Assembly (NCBI RefSeq): GCF_014837065.1 | Contig: NZ_JACSPP010000016.1 | Location: 1-64,000, forward strand | DNA length: 64,000 nucleotides | Source: Phocaeicola intestinalis | GTDB taxonomy: Bacteria > Bacteroidota > Bacteroidia > Bacteroidales > Bacteroidaceae | Direction: 5' to 3' | In this document: in pieces, positions 55,266 through 64,000 of the stretch | Layout of the letters: each line of letters opens with the position of its first letter | Position numbering within the stretch: position 1 is the first letter of the stretch | Made by a program: the position numbers and the translations under genes | The notes under the pieces: model-generated | The model's input: the letters and a program-made list of their open reading frames with translations, nothing else | The model's database searches: none | Told to the model about the DNA's origin: nothing

Positions 55266-57986
55266 ATGGAAACAAAAAGAGTTTACACCTTCGGAAACGG
55301 ACATGCCGAAGGAAAAGCAGACATGAGAAACCTGCTGGGCGGTAAAGGCGCTAACCTTGCTGAAATGAACCTGATTGGCGTACCTGTTCCTCCCGGTTTC
55401 ACCATTACTACAGAAGTTTGTAACGAATATTTCGAAAAAGGCAAAGACGATGTAGTAGCTCTGTTGAAAGATGACGTCGAAAAGTCTATTGCGGGAGTCG
55501 AAACACTCATGAAATCAAAGTTCGGTGATGTAGAAAATCCGTTGCTCGTATCTGTACGTTCGGGTGCACGCGCGTCTATGCCGGGCATGATGGACACTAT
55601 CCTGAACTTGGGATTGAATGACGAAGTGGTTGCCGGATTGGCACGCAAGACAGGCAACGAACGTTTCGCATGGGATTCATACCGCCGTTTCGTGCAGATG
55701 TATGGCGATGTTGTATTGGGCATGAAGCCTGCCAATAAAGATGATATCGACCCGTTCGAGGCGATTATCGAAGACGTGAAGAAGAAGAAAGGGGTCCGCT
55801 TGGACAATGAACTGGAAGTGGACGACCTGAAAGAACTGGTAAAACGCTTCAAGGAAGCTGTTAAGACTCAAACCGGTAAAGAATTCCCTGCCAATGCTTA
55901 CGAACAATTGTGGGGAGCTATCTGTGCCGTATTTGATTCGTGGATGAACGAACGTGCTATCCTTTACCGGAAAATGGAAGGCATACCGGCTGAATGGGGT
56001 ACTGCCGTAAACGTACAGGCAATGGTATTCGGAAACATGGGCGACACGTCTGCTACCGGCGTTTGCTTCTCTCGTGATGCCGCTACAGGCGAAGACCTCT
56101 TCAACGGTGAATACCTGATTAACGCCCAAGGCGAAGACGTAGTGGCAGGTATCCGCACGCCGCAACAGATTACTAAAATCGGTTCTCAACGCTGGGCGCA
56201 ACTGCAAGGCATTTCAGAAGAAGAACGTGCCAGCAAATATCCTTCGATGGAAGAGGCCATGCCGGAAATCTATAAAGAACTTGACGAGCTGCAGACCAAA
56301 CTGGAAAACCACTATCATGACATGCAGGATATGGAATTCACAGTACAGGAAGGAAAACTTTGGTTCTTGCAGACCCGTAACGGAAAGCGTACAGGTGCTG
56401 CCATGGTGCGTATCGCCATGGAGATGCTGGAACAGGGCTTAATCGATGAAAAGACAGCTGTCTTGCGTTGCGAACCGAATAAGTTGGATGAACTGCTTCA
56501 CCCTGTATTCGATAAAGAAGAACTCCGTAACGCTAAGGTCTTGACTCGCGGACTTCCCGCTTCTCCGGGTGCTGCTACAGGTCAAATTGTATTCTTTGCA
56601 GAAGATGCGGCTAAATGGCGTGCCGATGGTCATCGGGTGGTTATGGTACGTATCGAAACTTCTCCCGAAGACTTGGCTGGAATGACCGTTGCTGAAGGTA
56701 TCTTGACCGCACGTGGCGGTATGACTTCACATGCTGCCGTAGTGGCTCGCGGTATGGGTAAATGCTGTGTGTCGGGTGCAGGAGCTATCAATGTAGACTA
56801 TAAAGCCCGCACGGTAGAAATCGATGGCGTCGTGCTGAAAGAAGGTGACTATATTTCCTTGAACGGTAGTACAGGCGAAGTTTATCAGGGCGAGGTGCCT
56901 ACCAAGGCAGCTGAAGTATCAGGAAACTTTGCAAAACTGATGGACTTGTGTAACAAATATACCCGCTTGCAGGTACGTACCAATGCGGATACTCCCCACG
57001 ATGCGGAAGTAGCCCGTAAGTTTGGTGCCGTAGGTATCGGACTTTGCCGTACGGAACACATGTTCTTTGACAATCAGAAGATTATCGCTATGCGTGAAAT
57101 GATTCTGGCACCGGATGAAGAAGGACGCAAGAAGGCACTTGCTAAGTTGTTGCCTTACCAGAAGAATGACTTCAAGGGCATATTCAAAGCAATGGACGGT
57201 TATCCTGTAAATGTACGTTTGCTCGACCCGCCTTTGCATGAATTCGTTCCGCACGACCAGAAAGGCCAGGAGGAAATGGCGAAAGCGATGGGTGTTACGG
57301 TAGATTATATCCACCAGCGTGTAGAAAGCCTGTGCGAGCACAACCCGATGTTAGGTCATCGCGGATGCCGCTTGGGAAATACTTATCCCGAAATTACCGA
57401 AATGCAGACGGAGGCTATTTTGGGTGCCGCTTGTGAGCTGAAGAAAGAAGGTTACGACCCGCATCCTGAAATCATGGTTCCGTTGATTGGTATCTTGTAC
57501 GAATTCGAAGCACAGGAAAACATCATCCGCGCTACGGCTAAAAGAGTTTTCGAACAAGAAGGTATAGAAGTTCCGTTCAAGGTAGGTACGATGATTGAAA
57601 TTCCACGTGCGGCTCTGACCGCTAACCGCATCGCTTCGCATGCTGAATATTTCTCATTTGGAACGAATGACTTGACGCAGATGACATTTGGCTATTCGCG
57701 CGATGATATCGCTTCCTTCTTACCGGTTTATTTGGAGAAGAAGATTCTGAAAGTAGATCCGTTCCAGGTACTTGACCAGAACGGTGTAGGCCAGCTTATC
57801 CAAATGGCAGTAGAGAAAGGCCGTTCAGTACGTCCTGATTTGAAATGCGGTATCTGTGGCGAACATGGAGGCGAGCCTTCATCAGTGAAGTTCTGCGATA
57901 AAGTAGGATTGAACTATGTCAGCTGTTCTCCATTCCGCGTGCCTATCGCACGTTTGGCTGCGGCGCAGGCTGCTATTGAGAGATAA
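55266..57986 (+). CDS. ppdK: Pyruvate, phosphate dikinase
   Basis: A 906-residue enzyme interconverting pyruvate + ATP + phosphate and PEP + AMP + PPi. N-terminal ATP-grasp domain (LLGGKGANLAEMN...; SVRSGARASMPGMMDTILNL), the swivelling phospho-His domain (ARGGMTSHAAVVARGMGK, catalytic His489) and the C-terminal PEP-utilisation barrel (FGTNDLTQMTFGYSRDD; CGICGEHGGEPSSVKF). Full length. In anaerobic gut bacteria it works in glycolysis or gluconeogenesis. Preceded by the repeat array at 54985 and followed by a hairpin. Confidence 0.98.
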   Translation: METKRVYTFGNGHAEGKADMRNLLGGKGANLAEMNLIGVPVPPGFTITTEVCNEYFEKGKDDVVALLKDDVEKSIAGVETLMKSKFGDVENPLLVSVRSGARASMPGMMDTILNLGLNDEVVAGLARKTGNERFAWDSYRRFVQMYGDVVLGMKPANKDDIDPFEAIIEDVKKKKGVRLDNELEVDDLKELVKRFKEAVKTQTGKEFPANAYEQLWGAICAVFDSWMNERAILYRKMEGIPAEWGTAVNVQAMVFGNMGDTSATGVCFSRDAATGEDLFNGEYLINAQGEDVVAGIRTPQQITKIGSQRWAQLQGISEEERASKYPSMEEAMPEIYKELDELQTKLENHYHDMQDMEFTVQEGKLWFLQTRNGKRTGAAMVRIAMEMLEQGLIDEKTAVLRCEPNKLDELLHPVFDKEELRNAKVLTRGLPASPGAATGQIVFFAEDAAKWRADGHRVVMVRIETSPEDLAGMTVAEGILTARGGMTSHAAVVARGMGKCCVSGAGAINVDYKARTVEIDGVVLKEGDYISLNGSTGEVYQGEVPTKAAEVSGNFAKLMDLCNKYTRLQVRTNADTPHDAEVARKFGAVGIGLCRTEHMFFDNQKIIAMREMILAPDEEGRKKALAKLLPYQKNDFKGIFKAMDGYPVNVRLLDPPLHEFVPHDQKGQEEMAKAMGVTVDYIHQRVESLCEHNPMLGHRGCRLGNTYPEITEMQTEAILGAACELKKEGYDPHPEIMVPLIGILYEFEAQENIIRATAKRVFEQEGIEVPFKVGTMIEIPRAALTANRIASHAEYFSFGTNDLTQMTFGYSRDDIASFLPVYLEKKILKVDPFQVLDQNGVGQLIQMAVEKGRSVRPDLKCGICGEHGGEPSSVKFCDKVGLNYVSCSPFRVPIARLAAAQAAIER

Positions 57987-58010
57987 AGCAAGATAACTAA
58001 CTATTGGTAA

Positions 58011-58051
58011 GATAGGCGGCAGGTGTGGGAAAAACCACCTTGCCGCCTATC
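58011..58051 (+). terminator. Hairpin after PPDK
   Basis: GATAGGCGGCAGGTG pairs with CACCTTGCCGCCTATC around a short A-rich loop. A strong stem but no clear T-run, so it may be a terminator or an RNA stabiliser. Confidence 0.55.
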
Positions 58052-58386
58052 ATCGTTAGTGGGGTATGTACAATCTGATATGCTTTTTAGCGTATAGTAT
58101 CGATATCGAAAGTTTTTTATAGTCAAAAGTGGGTAATTGGGCAGCAGATAAAAATGTATCCACATTACTAAGGCTAACGACAAAAAGGAAAACATGTCTA
58201 TTCAAAAGACGTGTAATACCCTTATGTGTTACAAGGAATATTTCAGCGAACATTCGGACATGGATTTGGATGCATTCTTAGGCTTCATCCTTAACAATGT
58301 TGTAATGATATACATTTCTGCAGACTCATTCCATAGAGTCACCCATTGGATATTCCAAGCCTCAAAAGGATACAACAATCTCATAC

Positions 58387-58572
58387 ATGGCACAACAGAA
58401 AGCAATGTATGCTAATGCTTATGAACGTTGGACTGATGAAGATGACCAAAGATTGTTGTACCTTTATTCTCAAGGGAAAAAGATATCTGAACTTATGCAA
58501 ATATTTGCCAGAAATAAAGGTGCCATCAAATCGAGAATCTTAAAACTGACAGGAAAAGAATTTTACAATTAA
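58387..58572 (+). CDS. Small Myb/SANT-like DNA-binding protein
   Basis: A 61-residue protein (MAQQKAMYANAYERWTDEDD...) with a single helix-turn-helix-like motif: WTDEDDQRLLYLYSQGKKIS and ELMQIFARNKGAIKSRILKL. The tryptophan-plus-acidic start and the R-N-x-G-A-I-x-S-R end resemble Myb/SANT modules found in some bacterial regulators. It may be a whole small protein or the tail of a larger one lost upstream. Between 58052 and 58386 I see no convincing gene. Confidence 0.45.
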   Translation: MAQQKAMYANAYERWTDEDDQRLLYLYSQGKKISELMQIFARNKGAIKSRILKLTGKEFYN

Positions 58573-58777
58573 ATATAAAGCTATAATTATTGAATACCGG
58601 AATTTAGTAACGGATTCTTTATGTCAATAGTCCATTAAAAATTCAACATATCGGCTAAGCGGCTTCTGCCACTATGCCAAATAGTTCTTTGATAAGTTTA
58701 GTATTAAAAGTTCTGTTCGGTTTCAGACCGGACTTGCTAAAAATTCTTTTGAGCATGTAAATATTACCCAAATAGCC
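58573..58777. other. Gene-free region with a possible transposase tail
   Basis: On the minus strand, ATG near 58757 reads MLKRIFSKSGLKPNRTFNTK to a stop near 58671, about 32 codons that look like the C-terminal tail of a transposase. Too short for a firm call. It lies directly before the truncated outer-membrane gene. Confidence 0.3.
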
Positions 58778-59728
58778 ATGCATAAAGTCATCAGCGACTC
58801 ACTGGCCAGTGATTTCCGCACGTTTATGGCGAAGAATTTCTCACGTTACCGCACGGTCAACCTCTATTGGGAGGCCAAGTGGGCACACGACTACACGTTC
58901 AGCCTCGACGGACAGGAGGTGGAGAAGATGCGCAAGAAAAACTTGCATACCCTGAAGGTTTCTACCATGATTCCGTTGCTGAAGTTGAGAAAGGTCTCGC
59001 TTTACGCCAACCTGGCATACAGCCGCTACCAATTTACCGTGTACGACAGACAGACCGGACAGTCGTCAGAGGTCTTTCAGCAATCGGCTTATGACTATTA
59101 TGAGGGAGGGCTAAATGGGTCGTATTATTTCGGGCTATTCAACAAACCCATGATTGTCTCAGCCGCGTTGTCCGTGGACGGGTGGAACAAAGGGTTCGGC
59201 ATGTTCGATGGGACGTTCTCCGCCGTCATGCTGCTGAAGAATACCGAGCGCACCAGCTTCAGCCTGGGCGTTATGGCGCGGACGCTGTTCAGCAGTATGC
59301 CCGTCATGCCCGTCGTCACGTGGTGGCACCGCTTCCGCAATCCGCGCCTCAGCGTAGACATCACCATGCCCAGTCAGTTCTACCTGCGTTACGAACTGGA
59401 GAAACAGCGCATCTCAGCCGGAGCCTCGATGAGCAGCGAAAACTTCTACCTGCGCACCACGCTGGAAGACGCCCCGTCCACGGCCTACTATTCCGACGCC
59501 GTGCTGAAACCTGAGATTCATTATGAGTACATCCTCAACCACCGTCTCTACTTTTCCGTCCATGCAGGCGTGTCAATGGTAATGAAAAGCGGACTGTATA
59601 AGAAGAACCGAAAGGGCATCAATGTGAAAGACGAGGAAGGTAAGACTGAGGTGGAGCCGGTGGTGAAACAGGACCGTTCGCCGATACCATTCTTAAATGT
59701 GGTGGTGTCGTACAGTTTGTTCAAGTGA
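58778..59728 (+). pseudogene. Outer-membrane protein, 5' truncated
   Basis: An open frame of 316 residues with alternating strands (AKWAHDYTFSLDG; LPLLKLRKVSLYANLAYSRY; FLNVVVSYSLFK at the end) typical of a Bacteroidetes beta-barrel (DUF6268-like). It lacks a signal peptide; ATG 58778 opens MHKVISDSLASDFRTFMAKN, mid-domain. It was probably cut at its 5' end, possibly by the transposase relic before it. The GC content is high compared with the DNA before it. Confidence 0.55.
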
Positions 59729-59744
59729 TTTCCCTCCTATGCGC

Positions 59745-59775
59745 TTGGATATTGGTCACAAATCCATTATCTTTG
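59745..59775 (+). promoter_or_regulatory. Promoter of the RelE-type pair
   Basis: TTG (59745-59747), 20-bp spacer, TATCTTTG (59768-59775); the antitoxin ATG follows at 59806 after AAAGGAGAT. Confidence 0.7.
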
Positions 59776-59805
59776 CAAAGTCCAATCAATAAAGGAGATA
59801 TAACA

Positions 59806-60060
59806 ATGAGAGCAACTATTTCGTTAGACAGCCTTTGGCAAACCATTCAAAGCTTATCGCTCAACAATCAGGAGTGGCTGCTGGACAAGCTGCAAGAAAA
59901 CATCCGTGAACAAAAGGAAGCAGAAACGGAATATATCAGCAAGGAAGAAATCCTGGCAGGCATTGATGCAGGGCTGAAAGAAATGAAACTGATGAAAGAA
60001 GGCAAGTTGCAAGCCAAGTCTTTTGATGAATTTCTGGAGGAACTGAAACATGAAGCCTAA
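59806..60060 (+). CDS. Antitoxin of a RelE-type pair
   Basis: An 84-residue protein starting at ATG 59806 with a good ribosome site (AAAGGAGAT). It reads MRATISLDSLWQTIQSLSLN, then LDKLQENIREQKEAETEYIS and KSFDEFLEELKHEA, an acidic, helical antitoxin style. Its end overlaps the toxin by 11 bases. It should neutralise the RelE-like protein and repress the promoter at 59745. Confidence 0.75.
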   Translation: MRATISLDSLWQTIQSLSLNNQEWLLDKLQENIREQKEAETEYISKEEILAGIDAGLKEMKLMKEGKLQAKSFDEFLEELKHEA

Positions 60061-60400
60061 AATTCTGCCTCTGCCGACATTTATGAGAGAGACTAAACGT
60101 CTGCTTAAACGTTACCGTTCTCTCTGGAAAGATTTGGAGGGCTTACAAGAAGAACTTCTTGCCAATCCTACCCTCGGCACAGACTTGGGCAGGGGACTCC
60201 GCAAGGTCAGGATGCGTATCTCCTCCAAAGGAAAAGGGAAGAGCGGCGGAGCACGGGTCATTACGTTCACCGTCATTGCCAGCGTAGACGAGACCACCAT
60301 CAACCTCCTCTACATTTATGATAAGTCCGAACGAGAAAACATCTCACCAAAAGAAATTGATATGTTGCTAATTGCCAACGGATTCATCGCCCAACCATAG
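60050..60400 (+). CDS. RelE/HigB-superfamily toxin
   Basis: A 116-residue basic protein: LPTFMRETKRLLKRYRSLWK, LGTDLGRGLRKVRMRISSKG, KSGGARVITFTVIASVDETT and NLLYIYDKSERENISPKEID. The G-L-x-K-x-R...GARV/I...LL-x-Y-D/K-S pattern is that of RelE-superfamily mRNA interferases such as HigB/YhaV-like toxins. It overlaps its antitoxin by 11 bases. Intact. Confidence 0.85.
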   Translation: MKPKILPLPTFMRETKRLLKRYRSLWKDLEGLQEELLANPTLGTDLGRGLRKVRMRISSKGKGKSGGARVITFTVIASVDETTINLLYIYDKSERENISPKEIDMLLIANGFIAQP

Positions 60401-60464
60401 TCTGTCATTCTTGCATTGGATGGCAAGGCTATGAATCCGTCGGCAAGTCGGACTAAGCCATTTG

Positions 60465-61619
60465 TTATAATTTTTCCTTCAGCACCTCAAACAGCTCATC
60501 CCTTGTGAACTGCTTGCAGCAGCCGGGCATCAGCAGGCAGGTGTCGGCAGCGGCACACAGGACTGTCTCGTCCGTGATGCCCATCTCGCTCCAGCGGGTG
60601 GGCAAGCCGATTTCCCGAATAAAGGATTCAAGGGCATCAATGCCGAGAGCGGCGGTCTGGTCTGTCGTATCGCCTTTCACGTTCCATACCCGTTCTGCCA
60701 TGCGTGCCAACTTCTCCTTGCCCTCACTTAAAAGGTGGCGGTAGAAGGTGGGGTGAATGACGGCCAGTCCCTGCCCGTGGTTACAGTCGGTGTAGGCTCC
60801 TACGGCATGTTCCAGCATGTGACATTGGAAATCGGTCTGCTTACCCAGTTTCAGCAGGCTGTTTTCGGCGAGGGCGGAGTCCCACATCAGTTCGCCGCGA
60901 GCAAAGTCATCATCGGGATTGGCAATGAGGGCACGCAGGTTCTTGATGACGTTGCGCATTACTGCCTCGTTGATTTCGTCGGAGAGATTGTCTCCATGCG
61001 GACGGCCCATATAGGTCTCCATGCAATGGCTCAGCGTGTCGAAAGCTCCGCTGACGACTTGTTTCATCGGCAAAGTCTTTGTCAGGTCGCTGTCGAGTAT
61101 GGCGAAAGAATGGTAAGCACCGACAAGCGGCTGCTTCAGTTTCTTCGCGGTATGGGTGATGACCGCTCCGTTGTTCTGCTCGGCTCCCGTGCCCGATGCG
61201 GTGACTACGGCTCCCATCGGCACAAACTCCGTGGGAAACTGATGCCGCGTGTACTGCATGTCCCAGATGTCTTCGTCCAGTCGTGCCTGTGCCGATACTA
61301 TCTTACAGCAGTCGATGACCGACCCGCCGCCTACGGCCAGGATGAAGTCGATGCCGTATTTGCGCACCAGTTGCGCTCCTTCCTGCACCTTGTCGTAGGT
61401 GGGATTGGGCAGGATGCCGCCGAAGTCCACCACGTTCTTGCCGCACTCGTGCAGCCATTCCATCAGCGTTTCATACAACCCTGTGCGTTTCAGCGAGCCG
61501 CCGCCGTAAGCCAGCAGCACGTTCTTGCCTACTTGTTTCATTTCTTCTTTGATTGCGCTCTCAGCGCACCCTTTGCCGAAGTGTTGTCGGACGGGGTATT
61601 GATAAGTGAATTTGTTCAT
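60465..61619 (-). CDS. Iron-containing alcohol dehydrogenase (YqhD/BDH type)
   Basis: A 384-residue protein starting at ATG 61619 (MNKFTYQYPVRQHFGKG). It has the NAD(P)-binding GGGSVIDCCKIV, TASGTGAEQNNGAVI, and metal ligands in DTLSHCMETY, CHMLEHAVGAYTDCNHGQGL (two His in E-H-x-x-x...N-H). Family members reduce aldehydes or make butanol; YqhD uses NADPH. It neighbours an aldo/keto reductase remnant on the same strand, so a small redox cluster may have existed. Confidence 0.93.
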   Translation of the reverse strand: MNKFTYQYPVRQHFGKGCAESAIKEEMKQVGKNVLLAYGGGSLKRTGLYETLMEWLHECGKNVVDFGGILPNPTYDKVQEGAQLVRKYGIDFILAVGGGSVIDCCKIVSAQARLDEDIWDMQYTRHQFPTEFVPMGAVVTASGTGAEQNNGAVITHTAKKLKQPLVGAYHSFAILDSDLTKTLPMKQVVSGAFDTLSHCMETYMGRPHGDNLSDEINEAVMRNVIKNLRALIANPDDDFARGELMWDSALAENSLLKLGKQTDFQCHMLEHAVGAYTDCNHGQGLAVIHPTFYRHLLSEGKEKLARMAERVWNVKGDTTDQTAALGIDALESFIREIGLPTRWSEMGITDETVLCAAADTCLLMPGCCKQFTRDELFEVLKEKL

Positions 61620-61715
61620 ATCTTTCAGATTTAATTGATACGGCAAAGTTACGCCAATCCGACTTCCCGGTCCATACATGGATTACGGATTGAAGCACCA
61701 ATATCAACGAAAGTT

Positions 61716-62137
61716 TCACTCTTCTTTACTTTTTATAGGCGAACCGCTGAACACGTCGCTCATTTGCATGGCATCAAGAGCAGCATCTATATTCTTTATT
61801 TCTTCGGAAGAGAGGCGGATGTCTGCCGCCCCGATGTTCTCTTTCAACCTGCACAATTTACGGGTGCCGGGAATGGGGACTATCCACGGCTTTTTGCACA
61901 GCATCCAGGCGAGAGAGATTTGAGCGGGAGTAGCGTGTTTCTGCTCAGCCAGCTTATCAAGGAGAGCGAACAGAGTCTTGTTCTGCCCGAAGCTTTCCTT
62001 CTGGAACTGGGGCATGGAAGCACGGTAATCGTTGACTGCATCGAAACGGTCGTTTTCCGTATAATACCGGGAGAGCAAACCGTTGGCAAGTGGGGAGAAT
62101 GCTACAAAGCCGATGCCCAGTTCTTTTGATTTTTATT
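61716..62137 (-). pseudogene. C-terminal fragment of an aldo/keto reductase
   Basis: From about 62137 the frame reads SKELGIGFVAFSPLANGLLS, then RYYTENDRFDAVNDYRASM and WIVPIPGTRKLCRLKENIGA, the second half of a TIM-barrel aldo/keto reductase with its NADPH site (IPGTRK...RLKEN). The first half with the catalytic Tyr/Lys/Asp is gone. It is followed downstream by the alcohol dehydrogenase. Confidence 0.85.
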
Positions 62138-62455
62138 ATATGAATATCCTCAATTTCCCCAATAGGGAATAAGAAGCGTTTTATGGTAAACTTCCGCCTT
62201 CAAGTATCCTTGCTTCTATGACCAAGTATTATTGGATACTCAGCCATTTATCCTTGCTTCTATCGCGGTTGAAGCATAGTTTCATTTGGAAGGGAGTAAT
62301 TGGGCAAAATGCGGATATTCATTTTTTATTATATTGCTGCAAAAGTACGGTAGTTAGGGGGAAGCCTCGTTATAAGAATTACGGTAGGGCATACCTATAT
62401 TTCCGTTTTTGTCCGATAAATAGTATATTTGCAAAGGAAATAAAAGAATGAGGAT
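62138..62455. other. Gene-free region with short repeats
   Basis: About 320 bases without a gene. ATCCTTGCTTCTAT occurs twice (62208 and 62252 region). A -7-like TATATTTG lies at 62424-62431, before the AraC gene. Deletion that removed the first half of the aldo/keto reductase may have ended here. Confidence 0.4.
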
Positions 62456-63262
62456 ATGGCAGAAGCGGAAAATATTATCATAAAGGATACCCTTGACGGA
62501 CTGGGTACGGATGCTTACAGCAATTATCTGGCCCATGCCCTTTGCCTGGCAGGCAGTTGCCGGCTGAAATATAACGGCGAGGAACGTGAGTTACAGGCAG
62601 GCGACCTGATGATTGTCCGTAAGGGCAAGCTGGTGGAACGCATTCGCCCGGCAGACGATTTTCGGGTAAAGGTGATATACGTTACTTCTGAATTCATCGT
62701 GCTGTCCACACCGCTTAGCAACTATGGCATGAAAGGCCAGCTGGCTCTGTTCCGCAATCCCATCATGAAGTTGGATGCCAAACAATGGGAATTGTGCCGC
62801 CGGGATTTCGAGATGGTGGAAGAGCGGCTGGCGCAGACCGACCACCATTTCCGTCGCGACTTGCTGATAGCCTCCGTACAGATGCTTATCATCGACTTCT
62901 TCGATTTCCATTCCCATCTTTACGGTGTGGATAATATCCCGCTGCAAAGTGCCACCATCATGAGCCGCTTCCTCAATATGCTGGAGAATGGGACATACCG
63001 TGAACACCGTGAAGTGAACTGGTATGCCGACAAGCTGTGCGTCACGCCCAAATACTTGTCCGAAGTCTCCCGCAAGATAAGCGGTTATGCCGCCAACTAT
63101 TGGATAAACCGCTACACCGTGCTCGACATTTCCCGCCTGCTTCGTGACAAGTCGCTGACTTTCGTGCGTATTTCCGACCTGTTCGGTTTCTCATCGCCTG
63201 CCTATTTCAGCCGTTACGTGCAGCAGCATCTGGGGGTAAGCCCGACGGAGTATAGAGGGTGA
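62456..63262 (+). CDS. AraC-family transcriptional regulator
   Basis: A 268-residue regulator: N-terminal cupin-like part (LCLAGSCRLKYNGEERELQA; DLMIVRKGKLVERI) and the C-terminal HTH pair (WYADKLCVTPKYLSEVSRKI; FVRISDLFGFSSPAYFSRYV with QQHLGVSPTEYR). It is oriented towards the flavin-type protein at 63333 and away from the reductase remnants; it may control either. The inducer is unknown. Confidence 0.92.
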   Translation: MAEAENIIIKDTLDGLGTDAYSNYLAHALCLAGSCRLKYNGEERELQAGDLMIVRKGKLVERIRPADDFRVKVIYVTSEFIVLSTPLSNYGMKGQLALFRNPIMKLDAKQWELCRRDFEMVEERLAQTDHHFRRDLLIASVQMLIIDFFDFHSHLYGVDNIPLQSATIMSRFLNMLENGTYREHREVNWYADKLCVTPKYLSEVSRKISGYAANYWINRYTVLDISRLLRDKSLTFVRISDLFGFSSPAYFSRYVQQHLGVSPTEYRG

Positions 63263-63332
63263 TATTCTTTCCCTTGTTAAGTAACTATAACCGCTTATAA
63301 AGAAAGAGATAGACATTAAATAGGATATATAT

Positions 63333-64000
63333 GGAACAACAATTTTGTCAAAGTTGCGGCATGCCCCTGAACGATGCGAACAGAGGGACCCATGCCGATG
63401 GAAGCCGCAGCGAGGATTATTGCATGTATTGTTACAAGAACGGCACGTTTACCCAGGATTTCACGATGGGACAAATGATAGAGTTCTGCCTGCAATTCTT
63501 AGACCAATGGAATGCACAGGCTGGATGTAACCTAACTCCCATACAGGCCAAAGAACAGATGCTTCAATACTTTCCGCGCCTGAAACGGTGGAAAGAAAAA
63601 GATGAACGGACACTGACGGAAAAAGCAACCCATTTGCTTGCCCAATGCGAGAACGTGACGGTCGCTTCCGTTGATGCCAACGGTTATCCTCGGCCTGTGC
63701 AGATGTCCAAGATTGGAGCCAAGGGTTTCCATGAGGTATGGATGGCGACAAGTGCCGACTCTGTAAAGGTCAATGATTTTAAGGCGAACAACAAGGCGGG
63801 TCTTTGCTATGACCATTACGGAGACGGGGTTGCCCTACGCGGAACGGTAGAGGTTATCACGGACGATGCCATCCGCAAGGAAATGTGGCAAGACTGGTTT
63901 GCCTATCATTTCCCCGGCGGACCGAACGACCCGAATTATGTGCTTCTTCATTTCGTTGGCAAGGAAGCCACTTTCTGGATTAACGGCGAATTTTCTCACT
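63333..64000 (+). CDS. Zinc-ribbon plus pyridoxamine-phosphate-oxidase-like protein, partial
   Basis: Starts at ATG 63333 and is still open at the window end (222 codons seen). The N terminus is a zinc ribbon (FCQSCGMPLND with C...C, and EDYCMYCYKNG), followed by a helical linker, then a split-barrel flavin-binding domain of the PNPOx type (ENVTVASVDANGYPRPVQMS; FKANNKAGLCYDHYGDGVAL; FHFVGKEATFWINGEF). Similar fusions are common in Bacteroides; they probably reduce or bind a small molecule. No stop seen. Confidence 0.85.

Overview
The window reads as chromosomal DNA of a gut Bacteroidales, most likely Bacteroidaceae (Bacteroides/Phocaeicola). Several upstream regions carry the Bacteroides-type promoter (TTTG or TTG, about 20 bp, TAnnTTTG). 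Many genes belong to families typical of this group (DUF4251 and DUF4136 proteins, UDP/dTDP-sugar capsule genes, RlmD, PPDK). Genus or species cannot be fixed from the sequence alone.

Layout. 0.1-2.5 kb: a VapBC-type toxin-antitoxin pair, a 194-bp palindromic element, and an unrecognised gene overlapping a HEPN-like gene. 2.5-22.7 kb: a capsular/O-antigen locus. It has two O-acyltransferase genes, both frameshifted at G runs, then a Wzx flippase, pyruvyl transferase, Wzy polymerase, several glycosyltransferases, a nonulosonate (sialic acid/KDN-like) cassette with a fused CMP-synthetase/HAD-phosphatase, and finally a rhamnosyltransferase-like gene with rmlA-rmlC-rmlD-rmlB. Within it (15.3-17.6 kb) is a scar holding an IS66 remnant, a glycosyltransferase tail, a second VapBC pair and a decayed RelE/ParE pair. 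22.8-33.6 kb: an AAA/DUF4143 ATPase behind three 33-bp-spaced repeats, a decayed helicase, an exported arginase-like protein, an HxlR regulator with an acetyltransferase, and a cluster of truncated genes (hydrolase, RND pump, GNAT, a MATE-Crp fusion) around a Fic gene and an AraC gene that share a leader palindrome.

33.9-58 kb: mostly housekeeping: nitroreductase, KdsC, Maf, MFS transporter, a DUF4251/DUF4136/beta-barrel envelope operon carrying a recent 774-bp tandem duplication, EngB, a CobW GTPase, DnaJ-GrpE, an ABC-F protein, tRNA-Pro, SlyD, an N-acetylglucosamine-kinase-like protein, RluA, RlmD and PPDK. This part holds most copies of the 194-bp element. 58-64 kb: accessory genes again: a truncated outer-membrane protein, a RelE-type pair, an iron alcohol dehydrogenase, an aldo/keto reductase tail, an AraC regulator and a zinc-ribbon/flavin-type protein cut by the window end.

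Most notable: a family of about nine copies of a near-complete 194-bp palindrome with 18-bp terminal inverted repeats (MITE- or REP-like, no transposase in the window); paired G-run frameshifts in two adjacent capsule acyltransferase genes (possible phase variation or base-call error); the unknown/HEPN overlapping pair; and several precisely spaced operator-like repeats.
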